DNA from: Ruegeria lacuscaerulensis ITI-1157
GTDB lineage: Bacteria; Pseudomonadota; Alphaproteobacteria; Rhodobacterales; Rhodobacteraceae
Direction: 5' to 3'
DNA length: 64,000 nucleotides
Assembly: GCA_000161775.1 (NCBI GenBank)
Contig: GG704596.1
Coordinates: forward strand, 428,543 to 492,542
The stretch's first letter is position 1. Every line of letters starts with the position of its first letter. The notes beneath the pieces are model-generated. The model did no database searches, was not told the DNA's origin, and saw nothing but the letters and a program-made list of their open reading frames with translations. The position numbers and the translations under genes are program-made. Of this stretch, positions 1-8,079 are shown piece by piece.

Positions 1-32
1 AGGACCCCGGCGCGCGCGGGGCGGAAGTTCGA

Positions 33-3000
33 ATGAATGATGTCAGTGAGTTTTGGGCGGCCGCGCTGCGGCGGGTCTGGGGGCTGGACGCCCGGCTCTC
101 GCGGCTGGATGGCGAGTATGACCTGAATTTCCTGGTGCAGGCCACCAATGGGCAGGATTACGTTCTGAAGGTCATGCGGGCCGGGTGCGACCCGCAGTTG
201 GTGGATCTGCAGATCAAGGCGTTGGAGCATATCGCGACCGAGGCCCCCGGGCTGCCGTTTCCCAAGGTGATCCCCGGGCTGGACGGTGGCTTGCTGCCGC
301 AGATCGACGACGACGCGGGACGGCCTCGGCTGGCGTGGCTGCTGGAGCGGCTGCCGGGCCGGTGCTATGCCAAGGCGGCGCCGAAATCCGAGGATCTGAT
401 CCTGAAACTGGGCCGGGTATTGGGGGCCACCGATCGGGCACTGGAGCGGTTTTCGCATCCCGGCCTGGAGCGGCCGGAGTTCAAATGGGACCTGACCCAG
501 GCCGGCTGGATCGCTGACAAGTTGGATGCGGTTGCCGACCCGGATCGTGCGGCCCTTCTGTGCGGGATTTGTGCGCAGTTCGATGCCGTCTCGGACATGC
601 TGGCCGAGCTGCCCCGGCAGGCCATCCACAATGACGTGAATGACTACAACATCCTGGTGGAAGGAGAGCTGTCGGAGCGCCGGCAGGTTTCAGGCCTGAT
701 CGACCTGGGCGACATGTGCGCCGCACCGCGGGTGTGTGAACTGGCGATCGCCGGGGCATATGTGGTGCTGGACCACCCGCGCCCCGAACAGGCGCTGGCC
801 GCGCTGGTGCGGGGCTATCACGCCGCAAACCGGCTGCGCCCGCAGGAAGTGGACCTGATCTGGCCCCTGCTGCGGATGCGGCTGGCAGTGTCGGTCGTCA
901 ACTCCACGCTGATGGCCGCAGAAAACCCGGACGACCCATATGTGACGATCAGCCAGGCACCGGCCTGGCGGTTTCTCGAGGACGCATCGGTCAATGGCGC
1001 GCTGATGCCCGCGCGGCTGCGGGCGGCCTGCGGGCTGCCCGTCACCGACGGGGCCGAGCGCATACACGCATACTTGACCGAGCATCGTGGACAGTTTGCG
1101 CAGTTGTTGGGGCAGGATCTGTCGGACGTTCCGATGGGTTCGCTGTCGGTCGAAAACTCGACCTGGCCGCAGAACCCGTTTCACATGCCGCTGGACGAGG
1201 CCGCGCGGGTTGGCGCGGAGTTCGGTGCGGGCCCGTGGCTGGGCTATTACAACGAACCGCGCTTGATCTATGCCGAGCCTTCGTTCCGCAAGGGTCCGTG
1301 GAAGGCGTCGGACCGGCGCACGGTGCATCTGGCGGTGGATGTGTTCGCGCCGGCGGGGACGCCCTTGCTGGCACCGCTGAGCGGGCGGGTCGAGGCGGTC
1401 GAGAACCGGGCGAACCATCTGGACTATGGTGGCGTGGTGATCTTGCATCACGAAACCCCCGAGGGTGACGCGTTCTATACGCTATACGGGCATCTGGACC
1501 CCGAGGTCTGCGACCGGCTGAAACCCGGCGATCCGGTGGCGCAGGGGGCGGCCTTTGCCCGTCTGGGCGATGCCGGCCAGAACGGCGGCTGGGCGCCGCA
1601 TGTGCATTTCCAGCTGGCCCTGACCACGGACGGCATGCAGGCCGACTGGCCCGGCGTCGCCGACCCGGACGAGTTGAACCTGTGGCACGCGGTCTGCCCG
1701 AACCCGGCGGCCCTGCTGAACCTGCCGGACGAGAAGGTCTTCTATCGCCCGACCGACAAGGCCGAGATCCTGAACAAACGGCGGGCGCATTTCGGCGGCA
1801 ACCTGAGCCTGACCTATGACGACCCGGTGATGCTGGTGCGTGGCTGGAAACATCACCTGTTCGACGAATGGGGGCGGCCCTATCTGGACGCCTACAACAA
1901 TGTGCCGCATGTGGGGCACGCGCATCCGCGCATTCAGGCCGTGGCGGCGGATCAGTTGAAGCGGATGAACTCCAACACCCGCTATCTGCACCCCGCGCAG
2001 GTGGAGTTTGCCGACAAGCTGCTGTCGAAACTGCCCGATCACCTGCAGGTGTGCTTTTTCGTCAACTCGGGCACCGAGGCCAACGAGCTGGCCCTGCGCC
2101 TGGCGCGGGCGCATAGCGGGGCCAAGGGCATGGTGACGCCCGATCACGGCTATCACGGCAACACCAATGCGGCGGTGGCCATTTCCGCCTACAAGTTCAA
2201 CAAGCCCGGCGGCGTGGGCCAGGCCGATTGGGTGGAACTGGTCGAGGTGGCCGACGATTATCGCGGCCGGTTCAAACGTGACGACCCCGACCGCGCGCAG
2301 AAATATGCCGACCTGGTCGACAACGCGATTGCCGCTCTGCAGCGCAAGGGGCACGGGGTCGCGGGGTTCATCGCCGAGACCTTCCCCTCGGTCGGGGGTC
2401 AGATCATCCCGCCCAAAGGCTATCTGCCAGCGGTTTACGAAAAAATCCGCGCCGCCGGCGGCGTCTGCATCGCCGACGAGGTGCAGACGGGCCTGGGCAG
2501 GCTGGGTGAGTTTTACTTCGGCTTCGAGCATCAGGGCGCGTCGCCCGATATCGTGGTTCTGGGCAAGCCGATCGGCAACGGCCACCCTCTGGGCGTGCTG
2601 GTCACCACGCGCGAGATCGCCGACAGTTTCGACAACGGGATCGAGTTCTTCTCGACCTTCGGCGGCTCGACCCTGTCCTGCCGGATCGGCAAGGAGGTGC
2701 TGGACATCGTCGATGACGAGGGTCTGCAGGACAATGCCCGCGTGATGGGCGCACGACTGATGGGTGGTCTGCGCGCGATCGAGGCCGAGTTCGCCTGCGT
2801 GGGCGACGTGCGGGGCATGGGCCTGTTTCTTGGGGTCGAACTGATCAACCCTGACGGCTCGGAAGGCACCGAGATCTGCCGATACGTCAAGAACCGCATG
2901 CGCGACCACCGCATCCTTATCGGCAGCGAGGGGCCGAAGGACAACATCCTGAAGATCCGCCCGCCTCTGACCATCGAGGCCCAGGATGTAGACATGATTC

Positions 3001-3098
3001 TGTGGGCGCTGCGGTCTGTGTTGACCGAGGTGGGCGACCATGCCCCTGCCCCGGTTTGCGACCACATTCATCACCAGGACGGGTGCGGCTGCTGCTGA
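33..3098 (+). CDS. APH-kinase / M23 peptidase / class III aminotransferase fusion (1021 aa)
   Basis: Three domains lie in one chain. Residues ~1-330 form an aminoglycoside/choline-kinase-like (APH) fold with the Brenner motif HNDVNDYN near residue 200 and a following LIDLGD metal motif. Residues ~390-560 form an M23/LytM metallopeptidase-like domain with its zinc-ligand signature (HLAVD near 431, HVHFQ near 522). Residues ~580-1005 form a PLP-dependent class III aminotransferase with NSGTEANE, DEVQTGLGR and the PLP lysine in LGKPIGNG. The aminotransferase part is related to ethanolamine-phosphate phospho-lyase/AGXT2-like enzymes. Such fusions are known in Rhodobacteraceae, but I know of no assigned reaction. 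An inferred role is phosphorylation of a hydroxylated amine followed by PLP-dependent elimination. All three active sites look intact. The chain ends in a His/Cys-rich tail (CDHIHHQDGCGCC) that could bind metal. The start is the ATG that begins MNDVSEF, 32 bases from the window edge. Confidence 0.85.
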   Translation: MNDVSEFWAAALRRVWGLDARLSRLDGEYDLNFLVQATNGQDYVLKVMRAGCDPQLVDLQIKALEHIATEAPGLPFPKVIPGLDGGLLPQIDDDAGRPRLAWLLERLPGRCYAKAAPKSEDLILKLGRVLGATDRALERFSHPGLERPEFKWDLTQAGWIADKLDAVADPDRAALLCGICAQFDAVSDMLAELPRQAIHNDVNDYNILVEGELSERRQVSGLIDLGDMCAAPRVCELAIAGAYVVLDHPRPEQALAALVRGYHAANRLRPQEVDLIWPLLRMRLAVSVVNSTLMAAENPDDPYVTISQAPAWRFLEDASVNGALMPARLRAACGLPVTDGAERIHAYLTEHRGQFAQLLGQDLSDVPMGSLSVENSTWPQNPFHMPLDEAARVGAEFGAGPWLGYYNEPRLIYAEPSFRKGPWKASDRRTVHLAVDVFAPAGTPLLAPLSGRVEAVENRANHLDYGGVVILHHETPEGDAFYTLYGHLDPEVCDRLKPGDPVAQGAAFARLGDAGQNGGWAPHVHFQLALTTDGMQADWPGVADPDELNLWHAVCPNPAALLNLPDEKVFYRPTDKAEILNKRRAHFGGNLSLTYDDPVMLVRGWKHHLFDEWGRPYLDAYNNVPHVGHAHPRIQAVAADQLKRMNSNTRYLHPAQVEFADKLLSKLPDHLQVCFFVNSGTEANELALRLARAHSGAKGMVTPDHGYHGNTNAAVAISAYKFNKPGGVGQADWVELVEVADDYRGRFKRDDPDRAQKYADLVDNAIAALQRKGHGVAGFIAETFPSVGGQIIPPKGYLPAVYEKIRAAGGVCIADEVQTGLGRLGEFYFGFEHQGASPDIVVLGKPIGNGHPLGVLVTTREIADSFDNGIEFFSTFGGSTLSCRIGKEVLDIVDDEGLQDNARVMGARLMGGLRAIEAEFACVGDVRGMGLFLGVELINPDGSEGTEICRYVKNRMRDHRILIGSEGPKDNILKIRPPLTIEAQDVDMILWALRSVLTEVGDHAPAPVCDHIHHQDGCGCC

Positions 3099-3104
3099 GA
3101 TACG

Positions 3105-3126
3105 CCCCGGCCGGATTCGGCCAGGG
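3105..3126. terminator. Stem-loop between convergent genes
   Basis: GGCCG/CGGCC arms with a GATT loop, extended by CCC/GGG across one mismatch. It lies just after the fusion gene and before the convergent 158-aa gene. There is no T tract, so termination activity is uncertain. Confidence 0.3.
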
Positions 3127-3141
3127 CAATTAACCGCGCTG

Positions 3142-3618
3142 TCAGTGCAGCACGGCCGAGGGGGTCTGATGGCCGGTAGACGGCAGTGGGATGGCGGCGG
3201 TCATGCGCCGCAGGGCCAGCCCGAACTCTTCGGACAGTGACGCCAGCGCGGGCGCTAAATCGGGGCGTACGATCAAGGCCGCCAGCATCATCGCATCCTC
3301 GCGCGCCCCTTCCGATGCCGCCGCGATCATCTGCGCGAAACAGCTTTCATCCGCGCCCAGACAGGCGCAGCCCAGCCCGTGCCGGATCAGAGGGCGGCGG
3401 GCGTGATGGGCGCACAGGCTGCACAGACGATCCAGCGCCAGCATGGCCAGTTGCCCATGATCGGCGCCCAGCGCGATGTCGAAGTCATGCGCCGCGTCGG
3501 CACGGCTGGCGGCACCGTCACTCCACATCCGCAGATACATGACGGCACCGGCCTCGATCGGGGTCAGATCCGCCAGCCGACCGACCGGGGCGCCGCCCCG
3601 GGTCGATGCGCCGCTCAT
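3142..3618 (-). CDS. Cysteine-containing hypothetical protein coupled to hemP (158 aa)
   Basis: I do not recognise a named family. The protein is predicted soluble and mostly helical, with a central cysteine cluster (CSLC, then GCAC and ESC within about 25 residues) and several nearby histidines, which could bind metal, an Fe-S cluster or heme. Its ATG overlaps the hemP stop codon (ATGA at 3615-3618), so it is translationally coupled to a heme-uptake gene. This makes a role in heme or iron handling plausible, but that rests on context alone. It converges with the upstream fusion gene. Confidence 0.7.
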   Translation of the reverse strand: MSGASTRGGAPVGRLADLTPIEAGAVMYLRMWSDGAASRADAAHDFDIALGADHGQLAMLALDRLCSLCAHHARRPLIRHGLGCACLGADESCFAQMIAAASEGAREDAMMLAALIVRPDLAPALASLSEEFGLALRRMTAAIPLPSTGHQTPSAVLH

Positions 3619-3782
3619 TTCGTCAGGATCAATTTGCCCGCGCGGGTGATGCGCAGGGTGTACAACTGGTCGCCCAGCTCGATATGGGCCAGGTTGCCGC
3701 CCTGTGTCAGATCCTCGGCCTTGTGGGCCGGCAGCATCGAAACGGCATAGGCTTGGGTCGGATTCGGGTTCTGCGCGTTCAT
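3615..3782 (-). CDS. hemP: Hemin uptake protein HemP/HmuP (55 aa)
   Basis: A short reading frame of 55 codons. The C-terminal half, GDQLYTLRITRAGKLILTK, is the HemP/HmuP signature (LR-x-TR-x-GKLILTK). Family members are about 50-80 aa and act as small activators or accessory factors for hemin-receptor expression and heme uptake under iron limitation. No hemin receptor or ABC transporter genes are in the window. The gene is first in a two-gene unit, with its stop overlapping the next start by 4 bases. An iron-type operator candidate and a promoter lie about 100 bases upstream. Confidence 0.85.
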   Translation of the reverse strand: MNAQNPNPTQAYAVSMLPAHKAEDLTQGGNLAHIELGDQLYTLRITRAGKLILTK

Positions 3783-3881
3783 CGGGTCATCTCCGGTTGT
3801 GTTCAGGCAAAGCGCCTTTTCCGTTCAACTCTCATGGATCTGGCTGGCCCGGAACCGGGTTGGCTATGTGTTTACACGATT

Positions 3882-3910
3882 AATCTGATAAAAATACTAA
3901 GGTATGTCAA
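3882..3910 (-). promoter_or_regulatory. Candidate hemP promoter with RirA/iron-rhodo-like site
   Basis: On the minus strand TTGACA (3910-3905) is followed after 17 bases by CAGATT, a reasonable -35 with a weak -10. The spacer overlaps TGATAAAAATACTAA (3886-3900), which is TGA-N9-TAA, one base off the TGA-N9-TCA iron-rhodo/RirA box in alphaproteobacteria. Iron control of hemP would be expected. The match is imperfect. Confidence 0.4.
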
Positions 3911-4000
3911 GTCCTGGTTTTCCGGTTTTCTCGCACAGGACCGTTGCGCCCCGCCAACGGGCTCGCTAGGCCGGTTGTCAAACGACGGAAGGGGGCAAGG

Positions 4001-4660
4001 ATGACAGCGGCAATCGTATTTGACCTGGACGGAACGCTGGTGGACAGCCTCGCGGACATCGCGGCGGCGGCGAACCGGATGCTGGCCGATCAGGGGGTTG
4101 CGCCTCTGCCCGAGGCGACGATCCGAGGGTTCGTCGGCAATGGCCTGCCCAAGCTGGTGGAGCGGGTGATGGTCCATTGCGGTCTGGATCTGGATCGGCA
4201 TCCCGACCTGACACAAACCACCCTGCGCCACTACACGGCCGCATCCAGTGCGCGGACGCGGCCCTACCCCGGCGTCGCCGCGGCGTTGGAAGCCCTGCGG
4301 CTGGAAGGAATGTCTCTGGGCCTGTGTACCAACAAACCGGCGGCTCCGGCGCGTCACATTCTGCGCGAACTGGCCCTGGAGCCCTATTTTGACGCAGTGA
4401 TCGGTGGCGACACGCTGGATACGCGCAAACCGGATCCGTCACATCTGCTGGCCACTTTTGACAGGTTGGGGCGGCATTCCGCACGGATATTCGTAGGCGA
4501 CAGCGAAGTCGACGCAGAGACCGCACAACGGGCAAATGTGCCATTCCTGCTGTTTTCCCCCGGCTATCGGAAATCTCCGCTTGAGCAGATCCCGCACGAT
4601 GCCGCGTTTGACGATTTTCATGCCCTGCCCCAACTGATCCGACCTCGTGTCGGGGCATGA
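4001..4660 (+). CDS. gph: Phosphoglycolate phosphatase, HAD family
   Basis: A HAD-superfamily hydrolase of 219 aa, typical of Gph. Motif I is DLDGTLVDS (nucleophile D8, acid D10). A small helical cap follows, then CTNKP (motif II), the KPDP lysine (motif III) and GDSEVDAETA (motif IV). It would convert 2-phosphoglycolate to glycolate, clearing products of RuBP oxygenation or of DNA 3'-end repair. The start was chosen at the ATG preceded by GGAAGGGGGCAAGG. It is monocistronic, divergent from hemP and convergent with ackA. Confidence 0.88.
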   Translation: MTAAIVFDLDGTLVDSLADIAAAANRMLADQGVAPLPEATIRGFVGNGLPKLVERVMVHCGLDLDRHPDLTQTTLRHYTAASSARTRPYPGVAAALEALRLEGMSLGLCTNKPAAPARHILRELALEPYFDAVIGGDTLDTRKPDPSHLLATFDRLGRHSARIFVGDSEVDAETAQRANVPFLLFSPGYRKSPLEQIPHDAAFDDFHALPQLIRPRVGA

Positions 4661-4718
4661 CGCAAAAGCGGGCCGGTTGTCGCCGGACGGAAAAACGTTT
4701 GTGTCCGAGGAGGTATTT

Positions 4719-4756
4719 CGAGGGGCCGGCCGAGGGGGTAGGTAGCCAGCCCCTCG
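4719..4756. terminator. Inverted repeat between gph and ackA
   Basis: Perfect 8-base arms (CGAGGGGC at 4719-4726 and GCCCCTCG at 4749-4756) enclose a 22-base loop between two convergent genes. It could act as a bidirectional terminator, although no T tract follows. The rest of 4661-4905 holds nothing I can identify. Confidence 0.3.
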
Positions 4757-4905
4757 CGGGGAAAGTGGTAGGCCAAGTTCAACCTTGGTTAATCAGAAAC
4801 TAGCCCAGACGCATCGGTGCGAACATTGGGGGTTTCCCGTAGAACCGCTAATTTTCAATCGGAATTTAGGGAAGCATCACAGGTTTCGGCGCAAGAATTG
4901 GCTGT

Positions 4906-6126
4906 TCAGGCGATATCCGGCGCGGCGGTGTCCAACTGTCCTTGGTACATTTCTGGATAGACGAACCGCGCCGCGGCGCGCGCGATCACCAGTTCCTCGT
5001 TCGTCGGGATGACCATGACCTGGACCCGCGACAGCGGGGTCGAGATGATCCGCGCATGGTCGGTGTTGGCATCGTGGTCCAGCTCGATCCCCAACCAACC
5101 CATGCTGCCGCAGATCCGTTCCCGCACCAGAACCGAGTTTTCGCCGATGCCGCCGGTAAACACCACCGCGTCCAACCCGCCCAAAACCGCCGCCAGCGCG
5201 CCCAGCTCTCGACGGGCGCGGAAGTTGAAATAGCTGATCGCTCGCCGGGCGGCCCCGGTGCCGACCTGCTCCAGCGTCCGCATGTCATTGGACAGGCCGG
5301 ACAGACCCAGCAGACCGGACTTGCGATAGAGCAGCTCGGTGATTTCTTCGGCCGACATTCCCTTTTGTTCCATCAGATACAACACCACACCCGGGTCCAG
5401 CTGCCCGCAGCGGGTGCCCATGGGCAGCCCGTCCAGCGCGGTGAAACCCATGCTTGAGCCAACCGAGCGTCCGTTGATCATGCCGCACATCGAAGCGCCG
5501 TTGCCCAGGTGCGCGACGATCACCCGCCCGCCATGCAGCAGAGGCGCGGTCTTGGCCAGATGGTTGGCGATGTACTCATAGCTGAGCCCGTGAAACCCGT
5601 ATCGGCGCACGCCCATTTCGTAGTATTCGGGGGGCAGCGCGAACGTGTCGTTCACCCACGGGTGGCTGCGGTGAAAAGCTGTATCGAAACAGGCCACCTG
5701 CGCGGCATCCGGAAATCGCCGGATCGCCGCCCGCACGCCCTGCAGGTTGTAGGGTTGGTGCAGAGGGGCAAAGGGCGACAGGCCCTCGAGCGCCTGAAGG
5801 CTGTCGGGGGTGAGCAGGATGGGTCGGTCCCGATCCGGCCCCCCATGCACGATGCGATGCCCGACCGCCACGATCTCGGCTCCCGGGAACTGCTGGGCCA
5901 GCAGGTCCAGAACGTGGTTCATCGCCTCCAAATGGTCGGGAATACCTTCGGGTACGGCACCGCCCAGAACACGCCCGTCTGAGGTTTTCGCGCCGATATG
6001 CGCCTCTTCACTGCCTATGCGATCAACCACGCCAGTGCAGATCGCGACCGGATCGTCACTCTGCAGCGTGAAAAGGCCGAACTTCAGCGAGGATGAGCCG
6101 GCGTTCAGGGTCACGACATGGGTCAT
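4906..6126 (-). CDS. ackA: Acetate kinase
   Basis: A 406-aa acetate kinase interconverting acetyl phosphate and ADP with acetate and ATP. The family motifs are present: LNAGSSSLKFG at the N terminus, FDTAFH, RYGFHGLSYEY, HLGNGASMC and the C-terminal GGIGENS. The start is the ATG at 6126, which overlaps the stop of the upstream phosphotransacetylase gene (ATGA), so the two are translationally coupled. Together they give substrate-level ATP from acyl-CoA. In roseobacters this pair also serves taurine/acetyl-phosphate metabolism. Confidence 0.93.
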   Translation of the reverse strand: MTHVVTLNAGSSSLKFGLFTLQSDDPVAICTGVVDRIGSEEAHIGAKTSDGRVLGGAVPEGIPDHLEAMNHVLDLLAQQFPGAEIVAVGHRIVHGGPDRDRPILLTPDSLQALEGLSPFAPLHQPYNLQGVRAAIRRFPDAAQVACFDTAFHRSHPWVNDTFALPPEYYEMGVRRYGFHGLSYEYIANHLAKTAPLLHGGRVIVAHLGNGASMCGMINGRSVGSSMGFTALDGLPMGTRCGQLDPGVVLYLMEQKGMSAEEITELLYRKSGLLGLSGLSNDMRTLEQVGTGAARRAISYFNFRARRELGALAAVLGGLDAVVFTGGIGENSVLVRERICGSMGWLGIELDHDANTDHARIISTPLSRVQVMVIPTNEELVIARAAARFVYPEMYQGQLDTAAPDIA

Positions 6127-7511
6127 GCGCCGCGCCCTCCCGTGCGGGCCGCATGCAGGGCGGCCACCGCGCATGACGCCAACCGCGCCTTGTCATCGTC
6201 TGCCCGGCTGTTGAGGATGATCGGCACCTTGGCCCCGAGAACCACCCCCGCACCTTCGGCATGGGCGATGTAGGTCAACTGTTTGGCCAGCATGTTTCCC
6301 GCATCGAGATTCGGCACGACAAGGATGTCGGCCCGCCCGGCCACCGGAGAGACGATGCCTTTGGTTCGGGCGGCGGCCATGCTGACCGCGTTGTCCATCG
6401 CCAGCGGACCATCGACAAGCCCGCCTCGGATCTGACCGCGCTCGGCCATTTTCGACAGAAGCGCCGCGTCGATCGACGAGCGGATGGCGGGGTTCACTGT
6501 TTCGACCGCCGACAGCACTCCGACCTTGGGCGTTTCCATCCCGATCGAGATGGCCAGGTCGATGGCGTTCTGAGTGATGTCGATCTTGGTTTCCAGGTCG
6601 GGCTCGATATTGATTGCGGCATCAGTGACCAGGATCGGGTGCGGCTGCCCGGGCACATCCATGACGAAAACGTGGGTGAAACGCCGCCCGGCCCGCAGGC
6701 CGCGCTCGCGGCGCAGCGCGGCGCGCAACAGGTCGTCCGTGTGCATATGCCCCTTCATCAGGGCACCCGCGTGCCCATCGACAACCAGGTCAACGGCGCG
6801 CTGGGCCGCCTCCGAATGCGCCGTTGCCTCGACGATCTCGATCCCGTCCAGCGATGCATCGAGCGCCTGCGCGGCTTGGGCGATCTTGGTCGGATCGCCG
6901 ACCAGAATCGGCCGAATGATGGTTTCGCGGGCCGCAAGCAGGGCGCCACCCAGTGAATTGGGATTCTCGGGCGCGACCACGGCTGTGGGGATCGGGTCCA
7001 ATGGACGGGACCTCTCGAGCAAGGCATCGAAATGGCGGTGGCGCTGCACCACGAGGCCCGGCACTTCGATATCCTTGAATGACATTTCGCGGTCGGGCGC
7101 GATGACCACCGCGGGCCCCGACACGATCACCGCGCCATCGCTGCAACGGGTGACGCTGGTATCCATCAGCACCTCGCGGTTCGGGCGTTTTTCAACAACC
7201 GTGACGCGGGCCAGCAGCTCGTCGCCCGCAACCGCGCGGCCCGAAAACTCGAGCAGCTGGGATTTGTACAGGGTGCCGGCACCGGGAAGAATGTTCCCCA
7301 GAACCGCCGAGATGAGCGCACCGACGAACAAGGCAGGCGCGATGGCTTCGTTCACCTTGTCCCCATCGCCGTCCTCGGACGCCAGATGCAGAGGGTTGTG
7401 ATTGCCGGAATTGGCGGCGAACACATAGAAATCATCTTCGGTGCAGATCCGTTTCAACTCGGCGCTGTCGCCGATCTGAAGCTGGTCATAGGGTTTGTTG
7501 TGGTATCGCAT
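6123..7511 (-). CDS. Bifunctional MaoC-like hydratase / phosphate acetyltransferase
   Basis: 462 aa. Residues ~1-150 form a MaoC/HotDog hydratase-like domain (DDFYVFAANSGNHNPLH, with the ASP-x-NPLH type active-site loop). Residues ~155-460 form a phosphate acetyl/butyryl-transferase domain (VVAPENPNSLGGALLAA, GMETPKVGVLSAVETVNP, VLGAKVPIILNSRADD). This arrangement is the alphaproteobacterial substitute for a stand-alone Pta; the HotDog domain's own role is unclear. It is the first gene of the operon with ackA downstream. The substrate could be acetyl-CoA or a longer acyl-CoA. Confidence 0.88.
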   Translation of the reverse strand: MRYHNKPYDQLQIGDSAELKRICTEDDFYVFAANSGNHNPLHLASEDGDGDKVNEAIAPALFVGALISAVLGNILPGAGTLYKSQLLEFSGRAVAGDELLARVTVVEKRPNREVLMDTSVTRCSDGAVIVSGPAVVIAPDREMSFKDIEVPGLVVQRHRHFDALLERSRPLDPIPTAVVAPENPNSLGGALLAARETIIRPILVGDPTKIAQAAQALDASLDGIEIVEATAHSEAAQRAVDLVVDGHAGALMKGHMHTDDLLRAALRRERGLRAGRRFTHVFVMDVPGQPHPILVTDAAINIEPDLETKIDITQNAIDLAISIGMETPKVGVLSAVETVNPAIRSSIDAALLSKMAERGQIRGGLVDGPLAMDNAVSMAAARTKGIVSPVAGRADILVVPNLDAGNMLAKQLTYIAHAEGAGVVLGAKVPIILNSRADDDKARLASCAVAALHAARTGGRGA

Positions 7512-8079
7512 ATCGGGATCCCTGCACCTGTCCTGTTACCGCGGGCGAACCTGAGCGAAACTGGGGGCAATGTCCAACCCTTCCGCAACCGGACGTCCCG
7601 GCACGGCAGATTGACCCAAGGTCGCATACAGGTCCTTCGCCCGGGGCGCGCGAAACTGTCGCCCGGATCGCACCCGTGTAGCGCCGGCCCGACTTCTGCG
7701 ACGAATCAATTTGGCACGACCGCAGGCACTGCAAGTCACTGAACCGCAACGCTGCGGCAACACGGGTGAGGATACATGCGAGCAGTGTCACGGGGTCCAC
7801 TGCGCGGCCGCTGCTCCGGCAGCCCGTCCCTGCAAGCCCGGACTGGCGTTCCACCAAACGTGGGCGGTGGGGTCGAACGCACCAGGAATTTGGCTCGCGC
7901 CCGGCGGTAATAATGGCCCTTCAGCTGCGCCTGAAAACGAAATAACCCTAAATCTCTTGCGGTTTATGGCCATTTCAAGGCATTATTGTTCAAACATATT
8001 TAAAAAATTTACCCAATACAGAGGCGCCAACCGGGCACAGAGCACATCGCTCGTCACACAGTTGTGGGGAATACGACGT
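7512..8079. other. 568-base intergenic region between pta-ackA and the FecR gene
   Basis: A divergent region that should hold promoters for the pta-ackA operon (left) and the FecR/cyclase pair (right). The right part (7985-8020) is locally A+T-rich, as expected of a promoter, but I cannot define -10/-35 boxes with confidence. No conserved reading frame, RNA gene or repeat was recognised. Confidence 0.5.

Noticed and set aside
1482..3074. Long minus-strand open frame opposite the aminotransferase part of the fusion gene
   Set aside because: The plus strand carries the full PLP aminotransferase sequence; the antisense frame has no features.
4661..4905. Possible small RNA or riboswitch between gph and ackA
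   Set aside because: Both genes converge here, so no leader is expected. Apart from one inverted repeat no conserved RNA fold was recognised.
7711..8079. Upstream extension of the FecR gene to the first TTG or to the ATG at 7966
   Set aside because: The extension crosses an A+T-rich promoter-like stretch and would bury the signal peptide. The TTG at 8080 with GGGGA fits better, though the exact start is unproven.
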